DNA from: Channallabes apus
Lineage: Eukaryota > Chordata > Actinopteri > Siluriformes > Clariidae
Direction: 5' to 3'
Length of the DNA stretch: 64,000 bases
NCBI GenBank assembly: GCA_030522415.1
Contig: CM060113.1
Location: 11,108,065-11,172,064 of the forward strand
Made by a program: the position numbers and the translations under genes. The notes beneath the pieces are model-generated. The model worked only from the letters and a program-made list of their open reading frames with translations, was not told the origin of the DNA and did not search any database. Shown here piece by piece: positions 12,490 through 22,424 of the stretch (positions are counted from its first letter, which is position 1; every line of letters starts with the position of its first letter).

Positions 12490-13060
12490 TAATTCAAAAA
12501 TTGCATTTTCATTTAGAAACGTCTGCAGCTGTAAGCACACAACCTTCTCTAATACTTTCGAGAGAAATGGCAGTTTTGATATCGGTCTAAAATTTGTTAG
12601 ATCTGTGGGGTCAAGACTGGGCTTTTTCAGTAGAGGCTGGACAACAGCATGTTTTAAAGCATCAGGAAAAATTCCCGTTTCAAGACTATGATTTATCAAT
12701 GATAAAACAGTAGGACCAATTGTGTTAAAGGTCTCTTTAATGAGTCGGGCTGGAACAATGTCTAAAGGGCAAGAAGTAGATTTTAAATGAACAATGATAT
12801 CATGCAAATGAGGGAGAGAAACAGGGTTAAACTGGTTTAGGACAGTTAACCACACTGGAGGCACGGATGGGTCATGAGCATGAGGTGTAATAAGCGCTCT
12901 AATGTCATTGATTTTATTTATAAAGAATGTTAGAAAATTCTCACACTTAATTGCAGTAATATCATGGCACGTAGTGTCTGTGGGGTTAATAACAGTGTTT
13001 AAAGTCTGAAATAGAACTATTGGTCTGTGGTGGTTGTTTTCAATCAGATCAGAAAAGTAT

Positions 13061-14118
13061 TTAGTTCTCTGTTTTGACAGTTTTCTGGTATTCTGACAGG
13101 CATTCTTTAAAAATCTCAAAGGACACCTGTAACTCATCTTTTTTCCATTTACGTTCAGCTCTCCGCCATTTCTGCCTAATAGAGAGGGTTCTCTCATTTA
13201 ACCAGGGCTCAGATTTTAGTTTGGAGCGCTTTGGTTTAAGAGGGGCGACACAGTCGAGGATGCGTGAACAGGTGGAGCTAAACAGAGAGAGTAAACTCTC
13301 AGCACTCACTTCGGGACCAGGATATACCATCTCAACCAATTCAACCGCATTCTCATATTGTGTACAAAATTGTGCCGCAGTACCAGGACTGATTTTACGT
13401 GAGAGAGATGCCGGAATGCAGGATTTGACGGGACAGGGAATGTGAATACCGAGCTTAACAGGGTTATGATCAGAGAAATAAGCATCACATATCTGAACAT
13501 CATATAATGGCAAACCATGTGATAAAATTAGATCTAGGGTGTGACCATGTTCATGAGTCGGGCTACACACCCATTGAACAAGATTCAAAGATTCAATGAG
13601 ATTTAAAAAGTCACTAATCAGAGGTTTAGATGGACAGCATACATGGATATTAAAATCTCCAGTAATTAAAATGCGATCAAACTTCGGCATAAACACAGCT
13701 AAAAAATCAGAAAAGTCCTGAATAAAATCTTTGTTGAACTTTGGTGGACAGAAAAATCACAGCACATAATACAGTATGGGATATTTTAAGTCCACATGAA
13801 ATAACTGAAGTTCAAAACTAGCATGGACTTCGGTGGAAATCTGTCGGCACTGAATACTGTTCCGAAATATTGAGACCAAGCCGCCACCGCGACCTGTCAG
13901 CCGGGGGCGAGTTGAAGAAGTTACAGTCCACTGGAACAACTTCAGATAAAGGGCTCGACTCACCGCCACTCAGCCAGGTTTCAGTCACGAAAAGAAAGTC
14001 CAATCCATTTGAAGTGAGGATGAAAGTCTTGTTTGCTAATGATCTAGCATTAACCAAAGCCATCGTGACCCGGACCGAGTTGTCCTCGGGTTCCGACGCG
14101 CGTCTCAGTGTACCGTGA
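13061..14118 (-). pseudogene. L2 ORF2 endonuclease domain (broken)
   Basis: The N-terminal block starts ALVNARSLANKTFIL and continues LDFLFVTETWL (14063-13818). After a frame change, 13696-13061 carries ITGDFNIH, HTLDLILSHG and the catalytic SDHNPVKL. These are hallmarks of the APE-type endonuclease that nicks target DNA for target-primed reverse transcription. Further residues to 13061 form the linker before RT. Frameshifts near 13700-13820 and 13100 break the ORF. Confidence 0.85.
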
Positions 14119-14158
14119 AGTACGCAGAATGAAGTTGTGAGATCTTGTTTATTAAGGA

Positions 14159-14216
14159 GATTTCAATTTCACACTCATAAGCACGTATTAAAAAAGTACA
14201 GCGCCATCTGTTGAAT
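14159..14216. repeat. Right member of a direct repeat flanking the LINE
   Basis: Matches 9391-9448 (shared CACACT.AT.AGCAC and ATCTGTTGAAT blocks). The two may be copies of a pre-existing dispersed repeat into which the LINE inserted. Confidence 0.6.
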
Positions 14217-15138
14217 TTTAAGATGATTTTATGATATAAAGGTGTTTTATATTTAAATTTCAAATTAGCATATCATCCATTCCCATGAGTTGATTGTAAA
14301 GCCCATATGTTACCTAAGGTTCGGCCATATACACCTGTGAAAACCATGTTACAATTTGTTACATAGTTTTTATGTGATGCGTGCACAAACAGACAGACAA
14401 AAATTCCAAAAGTACTCCATCCAAATTACTCATCACTCTCACTTATCGTCTATACCGCTTTATCCTGTACTGTATATGTAATGACATATAAGCCAACAAT
14501 GTTTAATACTCATGCTTGAAATGTTATATTTAATAGAAGATGCTCAAACATAAAGACAAGTAACATGTCAGAGTATATTATGAGACAGGTCAGAAAAGAA
14601 AAGATCCTGACATGAGCAATATGGACTTAATAGATTGTGGGAACAATCACAGAATGGATATTGTTTAATTATTTGTTACATTCATGTACAAGTTAAAACC
14701 AACATAAATAAATTGAATAAGTAATAAAGTGGGATAACTATTTATTCTGAAAACAGCTTGATTTTTTCCTGAGCACTAGAAACAACTTTATCAGGTAAGC
14801 TTTTAATTACAAGGCTTTTTGACTCCATTATTTATTCTACACTACTCACAATTTGGAAGTTATGGATATTGTGAGAGACTTAGTGAATGTCATACATACT
14901 GTATGGTGTTTGTTTCACTTCAGACATTTTTTGGGATAGGGAGGCAATTGTATTGGGGTGATAAACACACCTCATTTTGTGTTTTGCATGTAATGGTCTC
15001 ATTGTGTACAGGTGTACCTTATATTGGGGCCAATCCCAAAAGACAGCCTTTTTCAATGTGGCATCAATTTCAACAAACTGTGGGTATTAAAATCATGAAT
15101 TGTCAGTAAGTCATTCCAAATTCATCATTCAAACAGCC

Positions 15139-16395
15139 ATGAATACACAACATTACTTAACGGACGAGCAGTGCCACCTGTCCATGGGTTGGTGGCAGGC
15201 AGTAAGATGTTGCTTGTGAACTTGGTGTGTCTCAAAGTGTCATCAGCAGACTTGCATCAAGACATATAACTACTGGCAGAGTTCATGACAGATCCAGGGG
15301 TGGAGCCCCACGAGTGACCGACCGCAACAATGACCAGTACCTAAGGACCTATGCACTCAGACACCATTATGCAACTGCCACACAGCTGCAGGAGATGCGA
15401 TGGGTATTAGGGTTTCCAGACAAACCATCCGAAACCGACTCCACCACTTTGGCTTGAATACCCGACAACAGTTGCAGGTGACTCCACTGACACCAAGACA
15501 TCGCCGTGAACGTTTGCAGTGGGCCCAAGACCATGTGACCTGGACAATGCAGCAGTGGTCTACCGTCCTGTTCACTGATTAGTGCCATCAGCGTTGCAGG
15601 AGAAGGCGAAGTGAGCGATATGCTGAGGTCAACATGATCCCCAAGGTTTGCTTTGGTGGAGGAGGTGCAACAGTCTGGGCAGGCATCAACAGATTTGGTT
15701 ATTGTACATGGCTCACTTTTTAGTTTAGTTAACACAACATATAGCCAGTTCAAAATCTTAGATTGACTCAACTTGCAATTCAAATAATTTAAGTCAGCTC
15801 AAGTAACAAGTTTAAGTGGGCTCCATTAATTATATTTCTCTAGTGCTGACTTAGACTAACTTTTCAACTACTCAAAAATGCATGTTGTCTCCCATGTAGC
15901 CAAATAATGTAGTTGGCTCAAGTTATTGTTTTTCTGCCTAATAATACCCCATCAATTAAAACACATTTTCTTTAAAAAAAAATAAAAAATAAAAAAAATA
16001 AAAAAATAGTTAAAGCTCAGTCACTGCACTTTACCTAAGAGTCATTATAGAACACATCATCATTCTCCAATTCCGCCAGCACACCTACTGTACAACTTTC
16101 TGTTCATGGATGATAATGCTCCACCACATCGTGGCAGAATTGTCAGGGCTCGACTTCAGGAAGTTAGAGTGCCTCATATGGTATGGCCATCAATGTCCCA
16201 AGACCTGAACCCCATAGAGAACGTCTGGGACCAGCTGAAACACAGACTGGATGTTCGTACCCCTCCCCACATGACCTGGCACTTGTGAAAGAGTGGAACG
16301 CATTGCCTCAGAACAACATCATGAGGGTAGTGAGGAGCATGAGACGTCGCTGTCAAGCTGTCATTGCAGCAAATGGTGGAAACACACACTACTGA
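15139..16395 (+). pseudogene. Tc1-like transposase remnants
   Basis: The start-codon region is MNTQHYLTDEQ at 15139. HTH parts follow (SVISRLASRHITTG, then QTIRNRLHHFGLNTRQQ at 15227-15580). Beyond the inserted repeat comes the catalytic C-terminus at 16106-16288: MDDNAPPH for the second Asp and LNPIENVWDQL for the Glu. RRCQAVIAANGGNTHY closes it near 16395. Several frameshifts and stops, and loss of the middle third, make it non-functional. Confidence 0.85.
15722..16013 (+). repeat. A-tailed dispersed repeat, copy 1
   Basis: About 290 bp starting AGTTTAGTTAACACAAC and ending in an A-rich tail (AAAATAAAAAATAAAAA). It is closely similar to 18448-18719 in the same orientation and lies inside the Tc1 relic. 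The A-rich 3' end suggests retrotransposition, but no Pol III boxes were recognised. Confidence 0.75.
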
Positions 16396-16611
16396 CATTG
16401 TCAATTTTTGTTATTTGGGGATATCCCTGATATTGTATAAGTTTTTGGGGTAATAAATATTAAACTAATGAAAATGGTGTTTCTTTTCATACATTATTAG
16501 TAATATCAAAGGGAACTTATTTCATTCAAATTCAGAGCAAATAGGAAGATCACTCATGTAAATAACAATGTCCCTAACTTAGTGTGAGTAGTGTGTATAA
16601 ATATGAGTATA

Positions 16612-18237
16612 CAGTGGTGTGAAAAACTATTTGCCCCCCCTCCTGATTTCTTATCCTTTTGCATGTTTGTCACACAAAATGTTTCTGATCATCAAACACA
16701 TTTAACTATTAGTCAAAGATAACACAAGTAAACACAAAATGCAGTTTTTAAATGAGGGGTTTTATTATTTAGGGAGAAAAAAAATCCAAACCTACATGGC
16801 CCTGTGTGAAAAAGTAATTGCCCCCTGAACCTAATAACTGGTTGGGCCACCCTTAGCAGCAATAACTGCAACCAAGCGTTTGCGATAACTTGCAACGAGT
16901 CTTTTACAGCGCTCTGGAGGAATTCTGGCCCACTCATCTTTGCAGAATTGTTGTAATTCAGCTTTATTTGAGGGTTTTCTAGCATGAACCGCCTTTTTAA
17001 GGTCATGCCACAACATCTCAATAGGATTCAGGTCAGGACTTTGACTAGGCCACTCCAAAATCTTCATTTTGTTTTTCTCCAGCCATTCAGAGGTGGATTT
17101 GCTGGTGTGTTTTGGGTCATTGTCCTGCTGCAGTACCCAAGATCACTTCAGCTTGAGTTGACAAACAGATGGCCGGACATTCTCCTTCAGGATTTTTTGG
17201 TAGACAGTAGAATTCATGGTTCCATCCATCACAGCAAGCCTTCCAGGTCCTGAAGCAGCAAAACAACCCCAGACCATCACACTACCACCACCATATTTTT
17301 CTGTTGGTATGATGTTCTTTTTCTGAAATGCTGTGTTACTCTTACGCCAGATGTAACGGGACACGCACCTTCCAAAAAGTTAAAAAAAGAGACAAAACTT
17401 TTGTCTCGTCGGTCCACAAGTTATTTTCCCAAAAGTCTTGGCAATCATTGAGATGTTTTTTAGCAAAATTAAGACGAGCCTTAATGTTCTTTTTGCTTAA
17501 AAGTGGTTTGCGCCTTGGAAATCTGCCATGAAGGCCGTTTTTGCCCAGTCTCTTTCTTATGGTGGAGTCGTGAACACTGATCTTAATTGAGGCAAGTGAC
17601 GCCTGCAGATCTTTAGATGTTGTCCTGGGGTCTTTTGTGGCCTCTCGGATGAGTTGTCTCTGCGCACTTGGGGTAATTTTGGTTGGCCGGCCACTCCGGG
17701 GAAGGTCCACCACTGTTCCATGTTTTTGCCATTTGTGGATAATGGCTCTCACTGTGGTTCGCTGGAGTCCCAAAGCTTTAGAAATGGTTTTATATCCTTT
17801 ACCAGACTGATAGATCTCAATTACTTTTGTTCTCATTTGTTCCTGAATTTCTTTGGATCATGGCATGATGTCTATCTTTTGAGGTGCTTTTGGTCTACTT
17901 CTCTGTGTCAGGTAGCTCCTATTTAAGTGATTTCTTGATTGAAACAGGTGTGGCAGTAATCAGGCCTGGGGGTGACTACAGAAATTTAACTCAGGTGTGA
18001 TAAACCACAGTTATTTTTTAACAAGGGGGGCAATCACTTTTTCACACAGGGCCATGTAGATTTGGAGTTTTTTTTCTCCCTTAATAACGTAAACCTTCAT
18101 TTAAAAACTGCATTTTGTGTTCAATTATGTTATCTTTGACTAATAGTTAACGGTTTTTGATGAGCAGAAAAATTTGTGTGACAAACATGCAAAAGAATAA
18201 GAAATCAGGAAGGGGCAAATAGTCTTTCACACCACTG
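16612..18237 (-). mobile_element. Tc1-like transposon, full length
   Basis: 1,626 bp with TA at 16610-16611 and 18238-18239. The long inverted repeats (about 220 bp) start CAGTGGTGTGAAAAACTATT on the left; the right end mirrors this with several changes. Inner edges at about 16795-16825 and 18028-18056 both read through GGCCCTGTGTGAAAAAGTAA or its complement. It sits about 12 bp from the preceding Tc1 relic. Confidence 0.93.
16831..17872 (-). pseudogene. Tc1-like DD34E transposase, frameshifted
   Basis: The probable original start is at 17872, where codon 3 is now TGA (ATG CCA TGA), so the intact ORF begins at 17836. The N-terminal HTH region reads MRTKVIEIYQSGKGYKTISK, followed by a GRPTKIT hook and a second HTH. 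NLWTDETK gives the first Asp near 17405. A frameshift follows, then GGGSVMVWGCFAASG (17364-17143). Last is [19 protein letters not shown] (17067-16831) with the Glu. It is inactive but only lightly decayed. Confidence 0.92.
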
Positions 18238-18447
18238 TATATTGAGGGATGCAAACTGTAGTCATTGAGTCAATTAACACATTCACTAGTTTAGGAGTCT
18301 GATAGATGCATGGAGAGATTGCAGACAATTGAGTCTACACTGTAAAAAAAAAAAAAAGAAAAGAAAAAAAAACACCTTGACATGAAAAAAGCAAGTTGCA
18401 CAGCATTTAGAGAAATTTGCGGGCCAAACAAAATATTTAAAATTTCT

Positions 18448-18719
18448 GTTTAGTTAACACAACGTTTAGCCAGTTCAAAATCTTAAATCGCCTCAACTTG
18501 TAATTCAAATGTTTTAGTTAGCTCAAGTAACACATTTAAGTGGGCTCAATTAATTATATTTCTCTAGTGCTGACTTAGACCAACTTTTCATCTACTCAAA
18601 AAAGCATGCTGTCTCCCATGTAGCCAATTGATGTAGTTGGTTCAAGTGATTGTTTTCCTATAAACAAGTTTCCTAATGATAACCTTTCAATTAAAACACA
18701 TTTTCTTAAAAAAAAAAAA
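18448..18719 (+). repeat. A-tailed dispersed repeat, copy 2
   Basis: Same family and orientation as 15722-16013: it starts GTTTAGTTAACACAACG, shares TTATATTTCTCTAGTGCTGA, and ends in a poly-A run. A short GTTAAA repeat follows the tail. Confidence 0.75.
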
Positions 18720-19123
18720 AGTTAAAGTTAAAGTTAAAACAGTGAGCTGCATAAAACAAGAGAATACAGTGTCCAAACACCACTCCTAAAGCTGCTGTAA
18801 AGTCACCCAGGCCCTCAAGGAGTACAGTCCTCTTCAACACCACAGCAATTTCAACAGCTTGCTCACACTCCTCTAGTACTGTAGCTCCAAAAGGCCAATC
18901 GTCACCTCTCTGACCCAATCCTCCACAGCAGAGCTCTGGTTAAAGAAACAAGAGGAGTCTTGGAAAAAGACAGAGATGATGAATTTCACAGAATATCTAG
19001 TCATTATAAAATTTAAATATATTAATAAGGTTTTATACCACAAGAGGGTGTAAAATAAAGTTTCTGGAATTCTAAGGATTGGCTAAAGCTACGTATTGTT
19101 TCATATTCGAAAGGGTTTGATAT

Positions 19124-19392
19124 TGTGGCGTGGGCGGGACGGTGGTTGGCGACCGTTGTGCTTTGCGGGAGGTCCTGTGTTGTGTTCACCATGTGGGGAA
19201 GTGTTTTTGGGTTAAGTGGGTGCAGCCAGGGGGGGGGATGTTAAGGTATGTGTGGTGTTTGTTATGCTGACCGTTCCTCAGTTCATGCTAGTAGCATGGT
19301 GAGACTGTATAAAGTACTCCCAGCCATTGCATTGGGCAGCCAGCAAAGCTCACTTGTTTTCCAAGATTCCTCATAGCTGTGAAAACGTTACA
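19124..19392 (+). repeat. 5' LTR
   Basis: 269 bp from TGTGGCG to TTACA. It includes a TATAAAGTACTCCC box near 19307. It matches the 3' LTR along its length, with a differing G-rich stretch near 19228-19240. Confidence 0.93.
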
Positions 19393-19412
19393 TTGGTGTC
19401 AGAAGTGGGATG
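19393..19412 (+). other. Primer binding site
   Basis: TTGGTGTCAGAAGTGGGATG directly follows the LTR. TGG plus TGTCAGAAGTGGGA fits the complement of a tRNA 3' end, most like tRNA-Leu. The tRNA identity is from memory. Confidence 0.65.
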
Positions 19413-19936
19413 GAGAAGTACGAGTTGGAGCGAACTGCAGAAGACCTCCGGAGGATCCAAGAGGGTCGGCGGGTGGCAGAACAGCTTCGGAAGAAGCATC
19501 TTCCGGACAGAGCCAGCATCATCAAGGCTGCGTGGCAAAAAGGTAGCGGCAAGATGAAGATCCCGGCACTGGATTTCGGGGCGGAGCTCAACGTTGACTT
19601 CCCGACTGTTCCGGCACCGGATCATCCTAGCTGGCGAAGCGAGATACAGCTGCGCCTTCTGTCGAACCCTACGCCTTTTTCGCGCAGGTAGAGCTAGCCG
19701 CCGACCTCGCGGGCTGGTCCCCGGCAGAAACTGCGGTCAGAGTCACCCTCTCACTGGAGGGCAACGCGCTCCGGGTGCTGGAAGACCTCCGGGCCGACGA
19801 GCAGAAGGACTGGACCAAGCTACGGGAGTCGCTCCACTTCCGGTTCGGCGCGGGTGACCGTAAAGAAGCGGCATGCGAAGAGCTGGCGGTCCGCGAGGCT
19901 ATCCCGAATTCGAGCACGAAAAGCAGGAAGAGCTAG
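19410..19936 (+). pseudogene. gag (frameshifted)
   Basis: The first frame (19410-19691) begins MEKYELERTAEDLRRIQEG and is charged and helical. The next frame, to about 19936, carries QVELAADLAGWSPAETAV and LSLEGNALRVLEDL, typical of the gypsy gag capsid core. No zinc knuckle was seen. The frame change is near 19670. Confidence 0.75.
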
Positions 19937-20054
19937 CTCGTCATGCCTTTCTCTGAGGGCTCCGACCTCCGCGGCTCCGTGAGCACATCAGGTTAGTGTC
20001 ACCAGTGTCACACTCTCCAAGGCGCTGCGCGAGGCTGAGCGCGCGGAACCCATA

Positions 20055-20828
20055 ATGGCAGACCAGCATGGCGAAAGAGCCAAGCGACCTCCCGCAGCTA
20101 GCTGTGTGCTGGACGGCGTCATGCTGCGGGCGATGGTGGACACCGGCTCCACTGTTTCGCTGCTGCGCGTCGGGATGCTAGGACCAGGCGAAGGCGTTGG
20201 CAGACTGTCTGACCCAGCCTCCAGCATTCGTACCATGTCGGGCAGCTACCTGGAGATACGGGCTTGTCGCACGATACGAGTCAAACTAGGTGAGCGCCTT
20301 TATTTCCATGATTTCTTGGTGGGAGACATTGAGGATGAGTGCATATTGGGGCTGGACATTTTAGAAAGGTGGGGTGCGGTGCTTAATTTAACGGACGGGA
20401 CTCTGCGAGGTAACTTCGGGGTAGCTAGGTTGCTAACACCTAAGCCAGAGCCGCACGCGTTAGTGGCACACACCCGGGGGGCGGAACTTCCGGAGGTCGC
20501 GCCACACCAACATCCGGTACATGACCAAGAGAGTATACTAGGCGAGCTTTTGCAGCGTAGCAGCGCGGGGTTGAGTTCAACGCAGACCGATATTTTAAGG
20601 TCGTTCCTCCACGAATTCGCGGATATCTTCGTGGTAGATGAGCGCGAATGCACCCATACCAATTTGGTGCAGCACACCATTGATATGAGAAACGCAGCTC
20701 CTGTTCGGTTGCATCCGAGACGCCTTCCATTAGCTAAACGGGCTGTCGCCAAGCAGAAGCTGCGTGAGATCAGGCATCATCGAGTCGGCGTCCGGACCGT
20801 GGTCGTCACCGGTCGTGCTCCTGCTTAA
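20055..20828 (+). pseudogene. pol: aspartic protease and RT N-terminus
   Basis: 257 codons. The protease has the active-site AMVDTGSTVSLLR near residues 29-41 and the flap-side ILGLDILERWGAVL near residues 96-109. The RT fingers start follows about residue 180 (TDILRSFLHEFADIF, then HTIDMRNAAPVRLHPRR). It loses frame near 20770 before the RT palm, so polyprotein continuity is broken. Confidence 0.85.
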
Positions 20829-21232
20829 AAAGGATGATTCTTGGAGGTTTTGTGTTTATTACCGGCGGTTAAACAAGGTAACTAGGAAGGATTCTTATCC
20901 GCTGCCGTGGATAGACGATGCGCTGGAACATGTCAATCGTCTCGATCGGGCAAGGGCTATGGCAATTTCGGTGTATGCCTTTCGGTCTTTGTAATGCCCC
21001 GGCTACGTTTGAACGGTTGATGGAGAAGGTGCTGGTAGAAATTCCTCGCAACCGTTGTGTCATCTACCTGGACAATTTACTGGTGCACGGCAAGGAGTTT
21101 GAGGTCACGCAAGCTAACCTACGGGAAGTATTTCTGGCTATCCGGCGTGCTAATTTGCGGCTCAATCCCAAAAAGTGCCAGCTGTTGCGACAAGAGACCG
21201 TTTTTCTGGGTCACATTGTAACGCTCAGCTAA
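20764..21232 (+). pseudogene. pol: RT palm (frameshifted, catalytic Asp changed)
   Basis: 20764-20994 holds GIIESASGPWSSPVVLLLKK, DDSWRFCVYYRRLN and KDSYPLPWIDDAL. There is a deletion after this, so the first catalytic Asp region is missing. 20918-21232 holds FGLCNAPATFERLMEKVL, then VIYLDNLLVHG, where the usual YLDD has become YLDN, and VFLGHIVT. It ends abruptly at the foreign insert. Confidence 0.88.
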
Positions 21233-21777
21233 AATATCTTTAACCAAAGTTACACTGAAGTAGGGCTCTTTATCCTTGTGCCTGAGTGCTTTAAAAACCA
21301 GTGAGCAAGAAGGACACCAACAAAACCAAATTAACCAAACCAAACGTGTATTATACAAAAAATTAAACCAAAAGGTGCACCAACCAAGAAAAATAATAAA
21401 ATACAGAATATATACAAAATATATACAATGAAAAACGGAGTCTAAGTGAATGTGGAAAATGTCCAAAGTCCAGGTTATTGTATGTATGTATGAAGGAGAT
21501 GGATCGGTCTCACCGGAAAGGATGGTAAACAACCGAGAGGCCGATGATGGAGGGTGAGAACCGTAAGGGAGCAGTGTAGACGGCAATAATCCAAAACGAG
21601 TGGAAATCCCGCAAGGCACAGTCTCCTTTTGTCTCCTTAAAACCTCCAATCTAAACAACATGAACAGCGCGCTGTAACTCCTTACTCCCTCCTTGAGTGC
21701 TTTTTCCCGGGCTGGCTTTTGTTTCCGGGTCATGTGACCATGTGCGTCACCATCTTCCCGTGCTGACCGGCAATGTA
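21226..21777. repeat. LTR-like foreign segment inside pol
   Basis: This replaces the thumb/connection/RNase H coding between RT and the next element block. Its reverse complement shares ordered blocks with 35661-36201: CAGCGCGCTG followed by a TGTT-rich run, TTTCCGGTGAG, TTGTATATAT, TTGGTGCACCTT and a TGTAnAATACAC...TTTGGTTT block. A 228-codon minus-strand ORF crosses it (21805-21119) but overlaps RT and integrase sequence, so it is not considered a gene. Confidence 0.6.
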
Positions 21778-21903
21778 GTCTCGCTTCTACTGGCCGGGCT
21801 GTCATACTGATAGCGAACTTTTTGTCCAGAGATGCGACTTCTGCACGGCAAAGAAGGGCCCTGCCCAGCGCTCCCGAGCCCCGCTGCAGGACTTTCGGGT
21901 GGG
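21778..21903 (+). repeat. Misplaced duplicate of integrase zinc-finger coding
   Basis: About 125 bp that match 22549-22674 almost base for base (TTCTACTGGCCGGGCTGTCA onward). It encodes the YWPGCHTDSE...CDFCTAKKG part of the integrase HHCC finger. It lies upstream of the RNase H end instead of in integrase, so it is a rearranged piece. Confidence 0.93.
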
Positions 21904-22424
21904 GGCACTTATGGCACCAGTTAGCGCGTTGGCTTGGGCGGCTACAAGATTACAGTTCTCTATTAAACACCGAGCCGGGATGCTACACGCTAACGCCGAT
22001 GCTTTATCCCGCCGGTCATGCAGCGAAGTGCGTTGTCGGTACTGGGAGCGAGTTGAGGAATGCATGCGCGGTCGTGACTTAAACCAAGCTCCGAAACTAC
22101 CGAGACGGAACCCTCCTCCCGTTAAATCCTCCGGACCCCCCGGGGGTGATCAGCCGACCGAGCCGTCATGCAGCCGAGTTGCTGCCTTGCCTAGGGCTCC
22201 GCCCACAGTCATGTCGCCTGTGCCCCAACTGGACAATAATCAGCTCATTGCCGAGCAGGAGAATGACCCGGTGCTGCATCAGGTACTAGGTTGGGTTAAG
22301 GCGAGCCTGAGACCGGAGTATACCGCGATCGCTCATCTGGGACAAGAAGCAAAGGCTCTCCACTCGCAGTTTGCCCGCCTAGCATTGCGGGAAAGTTTAC
22401 TCTACCGACGCTGGGAGCGGCGGT
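21904..22424 (+). pseudogene. pol: RNase H end and linker
   Basis: The plus frame within 21899-22435 gives SIKHRAGMLHANADALSR, the standard end of the gypsy RNase H domain, then a proline-rich linker (NPPPVKSSGPPGG) and an integrase leader (ENDPVLHQVLGWVKA). The RNase H catalytic front is absent. Confidence 0.85.

Larger units (their letters stand above)
9730..12492 (-). pseudogene. L2 ORF2 reverse transcriptase (interrupted)
   Basis: The N-terminal RT part (13197-12490) includes LKSTSCPLDIVPARLIKET, PLLKKPSLDPTDLTNFRPIS and LPFLSKVLEKVV. Tc1 sequence then intervenes (10922-12489). The palm continues at 10919 and runs through AFDTIDH-type codons near 10790 and a YADN box near 10575. The C-terminal part 10548-9730 holds LDYCNALYKGIS, LHWLPVRYRIDFN and APKLWNGLPLNIR, the usual L2 ORF2 end. 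If the Tc1 element and one TA copy are removed, the two RT halves rejoin in frame. Confidence 0.88.
9465..14118 (-). mobile_element. L2-type LINE, 5'-truncated, split by a Tc1-like transposon
   Basis: Read on the minus strand, the order is endonuclease (14118 to about 13060), RT (about 13197 to 12492, continuing 10919 to 9730) and a 3' UTR ending near 9465 in a teleost-typical tail (CAAATTTATTTATAGCACAT on plus). ORF1 is absent, so the copy is 5'-truncated inside the endonuclease start. Frameshifts lie near 13060-13200 and 10550. The RT catalytic box reads YADN rather than YADD near 10575, so this copy was inactive even before the Tc1 insertion. Confidence 0.9.
14840..16597 (+). mobile_element. 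Tc1-like transposon relic with internal repeat insertion
   Basis: The left end, CACTACTCACAA, follows TA at 14838-14839. The right end carries the mirror TGTGAGTAGTG at 16583-16593, with a TA a few bases on. Transposase remnants run on the plus strand. The interior holds an A-tailed repeat (15722-16013), so the core is split. Terminal inverted repeats are short and imperfect. Confidence 0.8.

Noticed and set aside
19594..19917. Overlapping short ORFs in the gag region as separate genes
   Set aside because: They are alternative frames of GC-rich gag sequence.
21119..21805. 228-codon minus-strand ORF as a captured host gene
   Set aside because: Its ends run antisense to RT and integrase coding, and the middle matches an LTR-like non-coding repeat, so it is chance openness.
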